Source: Caprimulgus europaeus (taxonomy: Eukaryota > Chordata > Aves > Caprimulgiformes > Caprimulgidae). From it: a DNA stretch of 64,000 nt. Shown piece by piece: positions 53,201 through 64,000 of the stretch (within the stretch, counting starts at the first letter, position 1; every line of letters begins with the position of its first letter). The stretch spans positions 44,890,965 through 44,954,964 of the forward strand of contig OU015530.1 of the NCBI GenBank assembly GCA_907165065.1, read 5' to 3'. A program made the position numbers and the translations under genes. A model generated the notes under the pieces. It worked only from the letters and a program-made list of their open reading frames with translations. It did not search any database and was not told where the DNA came from.

Positions 53201-56200
53201 GGTGGCACCATAAAGTTAAAGTACTAGTGATATTATTTCCTCTTTAGTTCTACGCTATGTTTGTAACAAAAAAAAAAAAAAAAGCTTTTCCAAACATTTT
53301 CCAGTGACAACTCCAAAGGATATATTCCATATTAAGTTATTGTGGTGTTTTGGGGGTGTTTTGATTTGTATTTTTTTCCTCAATATCTGTCTTTTATGTG
53401 GAAATTCAGATTCAGTTACTTTAAGCATGCAACAAATTCAGACAAGGATACAGTTTAAAAATATCTAAGTCTACAGGCATCAGAATAATTCACTCACTAG
53501 CAACATGTATCATGCTTTAATAAATTATATTACTTGATTCTAACTTTTATTAAAATCATAGTAAAAACTAAAGTGAGAATTAAATTATTTCCTGCTTATT
53601 CGCAATTGCCATTTCATTGATCTGGTACTAGACTGACACTGCTATACTTATAGGAATTATTTTCTACTGTTCTATTATATAAACTAGCCATAAGCATTTT
53701 ATAGCAGCACTTAGTTGTGCAGCTTTTACTTTTAACCTGATTTCTTGCTCTTTGGGATGTGAGAGGACGAGTTCAGCATAAAGGAAGGAAGATAAAGCAG
53801 GGTCACACATCAACAACCCACCATACTGCAGCTTGTGTGTTAAAGAGAGTGGCAGGCGCTCAGGAATATGAAATATTTAGGTCTCTTGAAAAGAAACTAA
53901 AGTCTATTCTGGACTCACAGGAGGAAATATATGCATTTCCAGCATATTTAATAAGTGTAATAATTGGAGTGCTTAGAAGTTAGGGTGATAAAAAGCTGCA
54001 TTTATCTTTTCCAGCACATTAGTGTACAATTACAGCTGGCCCAAAAATAGGCCAAGTCAGTCATTCATTGTTGGAAAGATCAAAAATTGTCTAACTTGAG
54101 TGACTCGGTTTATTTTCAGGCTTGTCTTTAAAAGATCAAGAATTTCACTACACAAGGGAAAAATATAATTGCTGTTGGTAATCAAACAGACATATTTTCT
54201 TGAATTGAAGACTAAAGCTAGGAACTTCTAAAAATTTTTTTTAAATAAATCATGAAATAATCTCCAAGTTATGCAACTTGTCAATAAAATACAATTCCTT
54301 GATTAACTCAGTCAATAATAGTAAAACTTTCTTTTTGGAAGACATACAAGCAAATGAGACCTCTCATACTTTGAAATCACTGTTTTAAAAGGAGTCAGTA
54401 TTTTACTCAACATTTTCTTACTATAACTAATGAAAGAAAATGCATGTTTATGTATGTTTAAGCATACTACTTATAAAACAAACTTGCTGTGAATTAGCAT
54501 AATCAGTAGAGAAACTCAATTTTCTCTGCTGCATGTGCAGGTGAATACATAGAACAGATTGATATCTCCCATTGCAAGTGTGGCTAAGTGTTTCTAAGCA
54601 ACCTTGCTCCATCATCTTCTGTGACAAAAAGCAGCAAAGAGTTTGAACTGCAGTCTAGAAGAGCTGTGAATACTAATGACTAACTAAAAAGAAAAAAGCA
54701 TTTAATCATTGATTTCTGAAAGAAACATAAAGAAGCCACAATTATAAAAATACTGAAACTTGTATTACATTAAACTGAAAATGCAAACAATTAAATTTAA
54801 GTGTATGTGAGAAATAAGAATGCAGATTTCAAACAATCAAATCTGGTAATTATTTTTTTCATATGCATCTCTTCTGTAGCACAAAGTATCCATGAACATA
54901 TCCATTCCGAAAATCACACAGCTAAAGATGGCAACAGAACTTAGTTTAATCTTGTTATCACTTCTTAATAGCTGACCCACATCAGCAGAAAATTAGTTGC
55001 TTTGACCTCACCAGCCACATGCATCATGCATCACCACACAATAATACTGGAAACAGAAAACCTGAAAGCAGCACACTGCTATTCTACCCCAAAAATTGGT
55101 TTGAAGTTATATAATGCTTATCAATTTTCAGAAACTTCATTTTGACAGACTTGTAGAAAATACAAGGTACAGTAACAAGTCAGAAATTTGCCTAATAGTC
55201 CTTGTTTGTCTACTCTGAGTTTTGTCTAATACATAAGAAACACATAAGGAAGGGGAAAAAAAAAAGCCATGCATCTTTTTACAATCATACGTTGTATGCT
55301 TGGAGGGGGATTACACATACCAATTCTCAGAACAACTACTCAATTAACAATTCAATAAAACAAAACCCCATTCTTTAGAACAACGTTAATTGTATTGCTT
55401 AGTCACTCAAAATGTCTCCTAAGAAAGGAAATATTTTTCCAGAAAATAAAGCAAGCTTTGATGGTTTCCTGCTTACTAGAAATCAGAAAAAATTATGACT
55501 ACTGTCATAGCCTCTTGGCCTAAACAAGATGTATCTATTATGAATATTTTGTCTTTTAAGGACAAAATCTCTGTGTTTAACTGTACCTAATTTACAGTCT
55601 GCTCTCTACTACTGCAATTTGTCCAAGACAAAATGAAAACAAATTCTAAACCATCAGCAGCTAAAGCACTTGCTGAAAAGGAATTTGAAATCTTACTGCC
55701 CAGTATAGAAAGCAAGAAGTATAAGACAAGAACATGAAAATTAAAGACACACAGACTCATTTTTCATCCCTGTGCCAGAACACCATGGTGCACACAGGGT
55801 TGACCAGAGCTGATTAGGCGCAAGCAGTAGTCAAGAGAATCTCACGCACTAGGTCAGTCCTTGCGCTGCTCTACCATTCCGTACTCACCACGAGGGAAGA
55901 GCGTGAACACACCGAGATGTTCACCTCTGTGTTTTAGCTCTCAACATCTTTGTTCCCAAATATATTTCAGAAAACTACGAAATTATAGTACCTGCTAAAG
56001 CAAGTACCCATCTTGCATGCATGGTTCTGCTATCCTTTGTTGAGTTACACCTTTCATATTTTAGGAATAGACAACAAAAATTAATTCATCCTCTTGTAAC
56101 CGTTACCATAACCCTCTCTCAGGGGGGAAGCTGCAAAAAAACAAACCAAAAACACGGCAGTAGCAAATCCCTGTTACAAACTGTTGGGTTTACTTCTGAA

Positions 56201-59036
56201 GCTTTGATCTTAATTCAATGGTTACTATATGATGACTTTAGCGAATGCTAATGTAAACTTAGTAATATAAGTACTGACCACAATTTTATGTGCAAAAATT
56301 GCCTAAGTCCTTGAAGTTATAAGGAACTCTAGCATATCATACTTTAAAAATATATTCCCCCCAAAACAGGGGAAGAAATTAGTATAAAGTTATTTATTTT
56401 TTAAATGTTAACAACACTTTTTTTTAATTTTTACTATAATCAAAGACACAATGACATTTTTCCAAGCCAAAAATAAATTTTTTTCTCCACAACCTCCCTT
56501 AAGTGTTTTCTGTTTAATATAGCCTTGATGATGTGAATGTTTCTACGTTAACCTTGCAGACTTAGTGTCTTTTGAGTCTGGCTGCATCCCAGGCTCTCTT
56601 AGGCAACGCACCAAACGCACAACGCACAAGATCTGTTGCAATCACAGATGTCGTGCTACAGCTTTTTCAGAGGCTTTGCCTTTTTTCAACTGACATCTTA
56701 AGAGAAAGGATTTAAGGACAGCCACAGAGCAGCTAAAAATGGATTTTGCATACACAAGATTTGCCAATGGCCTGAAAGTTCAATCTACTGTATTACACAA
56801 ACATAAAAGATACAGTCCTAATACTGTCACGCTGCTTTTTTAGAGCAGCTAATAGATTTTTACCAGGTAGCAGATATTTTCAGTATGTTTTCTACAGCAA
56901 TACATAGAACAACAAAGCATTCTGCTGATGTAAGAATATTAAAATATCATTTCAAATGTATGGCAAATTGAAAATAGGAAAGTCCTGGAAGAAGCTTATA
57001 TGTGTGTGTGTGTGTATTTTCACTAACAAAATTATATATAAAAGACTTATTCATATTGGAAAAAAAAACCCTTCCTTCCACCACAGTATTAACAAAGAAT
57101 AAATCAAATACTGTAAAACATACTTTATAAGAACACAAGGCATAAATATCAGTTATTTATTAAAAAGTTCCTTTAGAATTGTTAGTTTTATGCAACATTA
57201 CCTAGAGATTGATATCTATGTTATCATATTGATCTACTCTCCGAAATTGAAAGCAATACAGACTAGCTAGAGAAAGGATGAATAATGAATTTATAAACTG
57301 TGAAATCACAATCTCACTACCATTTTGCTATTCTCTTCCCACGCTGCTTAGAATTGCTCTGACAGTAATGGGGACTCTGGCCAAGGAGCCAGAAACCTGA
57401 CACTAAGGGTTCAGTGAGGCTTCCTGGTATGTAAGAGTGAAAGAAAACTAGTGGCTGGACTTCTAAATTATTTATTTTCCCATAAAACATCTAATGAATC
57501 TGTCTTTTAGAGAAGACACTTTGCTAATAAAATTATATATCATCCTCTTGGCTCCAAGAGAGGTCACCTGAAAGGTTCTCAGCATCTCTCAGAAGAGACT
57601 TACTTCTACTGAAACTGTGTCATCCTTGACAAAAAGCGATGCTAAGAATCATGAATAAAACAAGGAAGTCAGGATATTAAGAGAGAGATAACTTTTATTA
57701 GACTAAATAGTTTAAAAAAATAATAATAACTATAATAAAGTAATGAAGTTTTTTGGCATGCATATACCTTTCCCCAAGTGTGAAGCAAAACCTGGGCTTT
57801 TAATAGAATGTAGAACATTGCATAAGCATAAATAATCCTCACTTCTCATTTGAAATTTCTGTGTAGAATAAAGTGGGGATTTTTTCCATTAGGGAAATTT
57901 CATCTTGTATTACTTCATTAGTCCAAATAATGAACACGTTATGCAAGAGCGCATCAGAAAGCTTACCAAACAATAAAAACTTTTCCACACCATTTTCTAC
58001 TTTTCCACACTAAAAGAACACAACCTGGTATCTGTGCCACAGAAACACACATTTATGCCAAGGCAGGATGTCGTTCTCCACCCCAGTTGTTTCACATCTC
58101 TTTGCTGAGGTCCAATTGCCATTCTCTCCACAATTTGCAGAGCTCTTGGACATAATTACACCTCACAGGAAAAATTATCATAGAAATCACATTTCAAGTC
58201 CTCTCTCTTCCTTGCTTTGCTCTAACTCACTATAGATGGCAAGCAAGATAGGATTAACCAGAGAGGCTCAACTATATCTTGCAGTTAGGAGATAATCACC
58301 AATTACTGCTTCACACAAATCTGATTTAGCCTTACTGCAAAAGAAGAATTGTATGATGGGGAGAGAAAAAGGGAAAGAGACCTTAAGATTTTGATGAAGC
58401 AAACTGATTTTCTGCTAAGAAAATCAAATTTAATACTTGAAGCGCTCTCTCCTGATTAATACCACTATATTTTCTAAAAAAATACTAAACAAAATCAAGT
58501 TATTGATCAATTAGGGGTTTTATTCAATTCACTGCTGCCACCCATTTCTCTTTATCTAAGTATTTATATAATAAAAATAATAATAAATGGTCATCAGCAT
58601 GAAAGCTGAGTGCCTCACTAATTCAAAGAGGGATGTAATAAATTACTTGTTTCATTGAAAGTCTTGTGTAAAGTGAGTTTCTCTATAATTAGATGTATAC
58701 ACCATACAAAGAAATACATACAGATTTGCACTATTTGATAAGAAATACCTTCTTTCACAATATAATTCATTCCTATAAAAAAATCATTATATCATTAATT
58801 CTACTTAAGTTTGACATTTACTTTTATTGCATATTTTCACATTATGAAGAACAAAAGGAAAAACAAGCAATATTTGGGTTATTTTAATGTCTGTTCTTCC
58901 TACAATTTAAATTTAAATAAAAGAACAAAGGTTTAGAGGAAGAATTTACAGATCCTTATTACAAGCCAGTTGTTCCAAATAACTTCCCAAAGCAATCATG
59001 CTTACTTTCAGAGAAGTTATGGAGCAACAGAGAAAT
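50235..59036. other. PARD3 intron 2 sequence, mostly unique
   Basis: AT-rich, no exon recognised. It includes an A16 run at 53268-53283, a (TG)7 run at 57001-57014, and an A/T-rich palindromic block at about 52160-52215. The stretch 53990-54130 is motif-dense (attacagctggc, aaaataggccaag) and is listed among the findings as a weak conserved-element candidate. Confidence 0.55.
57001..57014. repeat. Short (TG)7 microsatellite
   Basis: Seven TG repeats. Simple repeat. Confidence 0.9.
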
Positions 59037-59189
59037 TGTGGATGCCGCATCATTGGAAGTGTTCAGCCAGGTTCAATGGGGCTTTAAGCAACCTGATCTA
59101 GTGAAAGATGTTCCTGTCCATAGCATGGATGTTGGACTAGATCTTCGAAGGTCCTTTCCAACCCAAACCAATGTATATTTCTATGATTT
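59037..59189 (+). mobile_element. CR1 LINE 3'-end fragment
   Basis: It starts abruptly at tgtggatgccgcatcattgg, matching the C-terminal ORF2 segment 'DA(A/P)SLEVF' of CR1, then 'caacctgatctagtgaaagatg', 'gttggactagatctt' and 'aggtcctttccaacccaaacc', ending in tctatgatttt. About 150 bp, 5'-truncated, moderately diverged. Antisense to PARD3. The 81-codon frame from 59038 is only this remnant read through. Confidence 0.92.
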
Positions 59190-59603
59190 TGTTTTATCAC
59201 AACAGATTCTAAATTTCTACAACAGAAAGAGCCTTGCAAAACCACTGGTTGTTGAGAATTATTATGGAAGACTACCAATCTAGTGATGACAGAAAGAGCA
59301 GCCCAATACTGCCCATCTACATGCTTTATAGAACACTGTAAAGGACACCATATCATAGATAATGAGATTCCACAGGTGTACCTTTAATTTTACATTGCTC
59401 TGATGCAATATATATTTAGCAAATTAGAGGAAAACCAGCAAATAGCAGCAGATTCACTGACTGAGTGAGTTGGGAAGATCTATATGTGGGCAAAATTATC
59501 TTCAGATTCTAAAATAGGCTCTAATATACTACTGAATGTACTAATATACACACAAGGTACAAAAACCCATTATCATTTTCACCAGACACATAATTCCTAT
59601 TTA

Positions 59604-59625
59604 TGATACACAATGTTGTGTATCA
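59604..59625. repeat. Near-perfect palindrome (10-bp arms, 2-nt centre)
   Basis: tgatacacaa and ttgtgtatca are exact reverse complements around TG. Function unknown. Confidence 0.93.
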
Positions 59626-61432
59626 GCTGTAATCACCAATTTAGATTATAAAAACCCTCAAGCAGTGGAACCAATAAATCATAGAATAGCTTAGAGCTAT
59701 TAGAAAACATTAATTCTATTCTCAAAGCTAAATTACATTTTGCAATTTCTATCAATGGGTTTGAATGGAACCTTGAAATGATTAATGTTTTATCAAAGAT
59801 AATGCAGACAGCGAACACAGAGGCTGCCATTTAGAATTTAATGCTGGTACTATGTTAGTGACCAAGTGAAAACTGATAGACTTATCACCAGTCCCAGGAC
59901 TGTTGTGCACAACAGATTGCAAAAGTAAACCGTGGATTTACAATTAAGTCTGCAAGCTAGCAGGTGCAATATTTGGTAGTCAACTCGAGGTGTTGCCAGC
60001 CACAACTCCGCAACAGTCCCAATACACTCCTGCCAGAGAAAAATTCACTTGTAATTTGTATTAGCATAATTGATGCGTATGCATTTAATTCAGGGGTCTG
60101 AACCAAGGGTCCCTCTGCTGCCAGATGAACTTTTGGAAAAGGTGACTCCTAGGCAGTGTTCTCCATTTACTATGTACTCACGCTCCCAATATAATAAAAA
60201 CAATTAAGACAAACTGTGTGACTATTCCTGCTCATGTTACCCATTCAACAGTAAGGTTGCACAGAAAAGAATTTCAGACCTTTCTGTTCAGGCACCTGCT
60301 ACAACAAGGTGAAAAAGCAGCATTTTAATACAGAAGAAATAAGGTATCAGTACCTTAGGCTTGGGGACAGTTACAGTCATGGTAAGTAACTGAAAAAGGC
60401 AGTAAAGCAAAGATTAGGACAATATCTACATCTTCTGATCTCTAGAGTCCTCACCTGACGTTTCCTAAAAGTTGTATGTAAATACAGTGACTGAGCTGTA
60501 CCATGGATGGTAACACGACCAGCATAGAGTATAACACGTAGTCAGGTGTCACAAACAGTGGAGTTTACGTGGAGGAAAGAGGTAGAATTTAAACATGCAA
60601 AAATAGGAAGATAAGTGATCACAAGATAAAACTAAAATCTACAAACTCCAAAGTAAGCCACTTTAAGAGGAACAATATATCTCCAAAGAGCTAACCACCA
60701 TTTGCTACAAGCCTCAGTAAAGCATCTAACAACAAAGCAAGTGATGGCTGTTTCCCAAACTTTAGAATACATTATGGAAGATCTATATTTATAATTAAAC
60801 ACACTACCAAATGCACATAAAAAGAGGAAACATTATAATGTGGTAAAGCTGATGGATAAGACTATTGTTAAGAATGAAAAAGTATATTTTGTTTAAATTA
60901 AAAATGTTTTCTTCCTTCTCTGCTTCAAAAAGAAAAGTGAATTTTCTGTAGCAATAAATCACGTATTGTCCCCAAATCACCTCTCAATAGAAAGAAAATA
61001 AAGCCATATCTACAAGATTCTAATCATTAATTTCCCACATATGAGCAACTTGTGTCCATATTACCCATATATAAATACCTCTTCAAAATCAGTAGTAAAT
61101 TTTAATGTTTATTTTCTCTCCCCACAGAAGGATTTCCTTAAGTGGAAGTACAGAATTGGCTTTGTTTAGTTTTGTGTTTGCCTAAAACTGCCATTATTTC
61201 TAGTTGTGCTGTATTTTCAGTAAAATTTCTATTAACTTTTCCTCTCCTCAATGGAATTAGAGATTAAATCTTGTCACTTCTCTAAAGCAAAAAGTAAATT
61301 GTTCTCAACAAAAGGATTTCATCTATAGTGCAAAAGACCTCGTTAGAAAAGAAAAATCAATTCAGAGAGTGAATAATCATGGAAATCATCTTCCCCTTTA
61401 AAACAACACTCCAGCTGCATTGATCCTCTTAC

Positions 61433-61471
61433 TTCTAAAATTCATTCTCCAAATGAGAATGAATTTTAGAA
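61433..61471. repeat. Perfect 17-bp inverted repeat, 5-nt loop
   Basis: ttctaaaattcattctc (61433-61449) and gagaatgaattttagaa (61455-61471) are exact reverse complements around caaat. It is the longest perfect hairpin I found in the window. No terminal-repeat transposon structure is visible around it. Confidence 0.95.
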
Positions 61472-62964
61472 AGCTTATGAGGGAACTGGGTAGAGGAAAT
61501 AGTACCAATAAAGTAAAGTTTGACTGTGTTAATTAGCAAGTTTGACTAACTACTATCACCAGCTGGTGAGAAAAGTTGGATTTTCATTCCTTCATTTTCT
61601 AACCTGAGATAGATCTGGTTGAAATGGTTTAGTTGGCTGTGAATTATATTTTAATCAAATAGGTGCTAGTGTTCTTATACAAAACACTTTTTTGAAAAGT
61701 TAAGACCTCTACTAAACATGGAAGGAAGCATCTCTCTTGCCCTTGTGTAAAGTACCAGTAGTACAGGTCACAACTCAAAAAGAGGTGTGCCACTAGGTTC
61801 CTTCTGAACACCAAGCCCTCCCCAGATCAAGAAGTCTCTATCTTAAATACTCTTGATGCAACTATATATTTGTGTACAAGCAGATCATTGTCAAAAATGT
61901 ATTAATAAAAAGATTACTAGTAAAAACAATTCCTTGTGATTCACTGCTTTTTTCACCAACTCCCTGGCTAATAGCCATCCTCTTACAAACGATTAAGGTA
62001 AGAAAAAAGTCTGACATTTTCTATAGTTGTAGAGAGCTTAGAAGACCTGCAGTAGCAGGGATCCGAGAGTTAGTCTGTTTGTTTTCCATTACAGGAAAAT
62101 TAATAGGCAAGCAAAAGATTCATAAATTATTATTTTCATCCAGATTTGCTAGCTTGAATAAGATTATGACTCTAAATTGAGAAAGGGGAGGAGGAAAAAA
62201 AAAAAATAACCTTTGGCAAATGAAGGTTTTTGTGAAATTACTCTATTGCTGTTCTTTCTCACAGCTCTGTGAAAAGCCAAGATTCAATTCTTTTAACTTT
62301 TTATCATTGTTTACTTCCATTGCTCCCTTCCCTCACGATGTCTTTTTCCTTCTTTCATTACCCAGTTTCCTTCCCTAGTCAAACATCCACCCAGACTGCC
62401 AGCACACTTTCCTTCCTACCCTTGTTCCAGCACAGCTGTTGTTTCAGAGCCGCTCATAGGAAGAAGTGGTGTGAGTCACCATTTCAGTCCTGAACCAGCC
62501 CTTCCAGTGCCCGCTGTCCACAACTGTTGTCTTGTATTGCTAAAACTGGCAAGTTGTCTCCAGTCTAAAGAAATATCTGGACAACAAGAGCAGTTGTCAA
62601 AATCTGACCTCCTCCAACCTCTTTTGGTAGCCTCTTATATAGAAATACAAACTCCAATTGTTAAAGTTAATTTAATGGAAGCAATTCCCACAAAGCATTT
62701 TTATTATGGAAAACACTTTTTTTTTTTTCTCCTAACACATATTTTTGCGGATTTGGCCTCTTTCTTTCAGTCCTCTAAGATTAGACTGAAGTGCTTATTG
62801 CAGTTTACCTTTTTGAACTTACAAGGTTCCTTCAATTTCCTTAGCCCATTCTCTACACCAGAAGCACTCACAGCAAGTTGGAGAGCATCTCCGAAGGCAA
62901 CAGTAAAGAATCAAGTCACAACGGAAATAGAGAACCCCTGTCAGACCACATAAGAATTTTCTAA

Positions 62965-64000
62965 AGAAATCACAACCAGTCAGCCTCACTTTCATCGAAC
63001 AACTCATTCTTGATACCATCTCTAAGCATTGGGAAAAAAAAAGGTTATCAGAAGTAGTCAACGTGGTTTCACTAAGGGGAAATCATACTTGACCAAGCTG
63101 GTAGCCTCTTATGACATCATCACCAGCTCAGTAGAAGAGGGGAAAGCAATGTCTACCTTGATTTCAGCAAGGCTTTTGATATTGTCCCCCACAACATCCT
63201 TGTAGCAAAGCTTCGAAAGTATGGGATAGATGAGTGGACGGTGAGGTGGATTGAGAACTGGCTGAATGGCAGAGCTCAGAAAGTTGTGATCAATGATGCA
63301 GAATCTAGTTGGAGGCCTGTAACTAGTGGTGTTACCCAGGGGTCAGTACTGGGTCCAGTCGTCTTTAACATTTTCATCAGTAACCTGGATGTAGGGATAG
63401 AGTCCACCCTCAGCAAGTTTGCTGATGATACAACGTTGGGAGGAGTGGCTGACACACCAGGAGGCTGTGCTGCCATTCAGTGAGACCTGGACACACTGGA
63501 GAGTTGGGTGGAAAGGAACCTGATGAGGTTCAACAAGAGTAAGTGCAGAGTCCTTCACCTGGGGAGGAATAACCACATGCACCAGTACAGGTTAGGGGCT
63601 GACCTGCTGGAAAGGAACTCTGAGGAAAAGGACCTGGGTATCCTGGTGGACAGCAGGCTGGCCATGAGCCAGCACTGTGCTCTTGTGGCCAAGAAGGCCA
63701 ATAGTATCCTGGGGTGCATTAAAAAGCATGACCAGCAGGTCGAGGAAGGTTCTCCTCCCCCCCTACTCTGCCCTGGTGAGGCCACATCTGGAATACTGTG
63801 TCCAGTTCTGGGCTCCCCAGTTCAAGAGGGACAGGGATCTTCTGGAGAAAGTCCAGCAGAGGCCCGCAAAGATGATGAGGGGCCTGAAGCAACTGCCTTA
63901 TGAGGAAAGGCTGAGAGAGCTGGGACTCTTCAGCCTGGAAAAGAGAAGACTGAGAGGGGTTCTTATCAATGTCTATAAATAACTGAAGTGCAGAGGCCAA
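62965..64000 (+). mobile_element. CR1 LINE, 5'-truncated and continuing past the right edge
   Basis: CR1 ORF2 sequence begins at about 62968 (PVSLTF) and runs on: [49 protein letters not shown], the intact FADD box at 63418-63429, [17 protein letters not shown], then [17 protein letters not shown] and [19 protein letters not shown] at the edge. It is inactivated by a frameshift near 63147, a TGA at 63481-63483 (probably CGA to TGA decay) and a frameshift at about 63718-63735. Its wording ([15 protein letters not shown]-type linker lost) differs from the copy at 12131, suggesting a different CR1 subfamily. Antisense to PARD3. Confidence 0.96.
63241..63483 (+). pseudogene. CR1 reverse-transcriptase core fragment with intact FADD
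   Basis: An 80-codon open piece holding [33 protein letters not shown] and [10 protein letters not shown], i.e. the palm domain of the CR1 reverse transcriptase with both catalytic aspartates. It ends at the TGA at 63481. The frame continues after the stop ([16 protein letters not shown]), showing a single nonsense change. Not functional alone. Confidence 0.93.

Larger units (their letters stand above)
59190..62964. other. PARD3 intron 2 sequence with two hairpins
   Basis: No exon recognised. It contains a compact palindrome at 59604-59625 and a perfect 17-bp inverted repeat at 61433-61471. The 160-codon plus-strand frame at 62471-62953 has no recognisable domain, includes an F-rich run from a T homopolymer, and is probably chance. 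Confidence 0.55.

Noticed and set aside
59683-59735. aatcatagaatagctt, resembling the antisense CR1 terminal repeat
   Set aside because: Only about 15 bp match and the expected following CR1 block is absent.
62471-62953. 160-codon plus-strand open frame, the second longest host-like frame
   Set aside because: No recognisable domain, a homopolymer-derived FFFFF run, no splice context, and it overlaps other chance frames.

Overview
The window looks like AT-rich intronic DNA from a bird. Eight CR1 LINE fragments, one 1136-bp endogenous-retrovirus solo LTR and little other repeat give a repeat load of roughly 8-9%, with no Alu-like or L1-like families seen. No tRNA, rRNA, CRISPR array or bacterial-type operon was found.

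The locus can be identified from one coding exon on the minus strand (9496-9676). It encodes 60 codons plus one base, beginning [12 protein letters not shown] and ending [12 protein letters not shown], with canonical splice sites on both sides. This is exon 3 of PARD3, the polarity scaffold Par-3. It covers the end of the N-terminal PB1-like oligomerisation domain and the start of the linker leading to the Ser144 region. Everything else therefore lies in PARD3 introns: positions 1-9495 in the intron 3' of this exon, and 9677-64000 in the intron 5' of it. The flanking exons were not found here, so the upstream intron spans at least 54 kb.

Layout: 1-9495 is intron 3 with three small CR1 fragments, a CpG-dense patch (7212-7395) and a possible ancient MIR/L3-like tail (8058-8176). 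9496-9676 is the exon. 9677-31040 is intron 2 with a 1.6-kb defective CR1 (12131-13737) and a 0.7-kb CR1 (16485-17180). 31041-49088 holds a short CR1, a 23-nt G run (34895-34917) and a 64-nt A run (40575-40638). 49094-50229 is the solo LTR, with matching 5-bp target-site duplications and a tandemly repeated segment of about 48 bp. 50235-64000 holds a CR1 3' end at 59037, a 17-bp perfect inverted repeat at 61433-61471, and a younger-looking CR1 that runs off the right edge.

Apart from the PARD3 exon, none of the open frames looks like a host gene. The longer ones are CR1 reverse-transcriptase relics, by-products of the LTR repeats, or chance frames. I see no evidence for a novel multi-gene system. 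The points most worth checking are the LTR and its internal repeats, the two extreme homopolymers, the CpG-dense patch, the ancient SINE-like relic and the hairpins.
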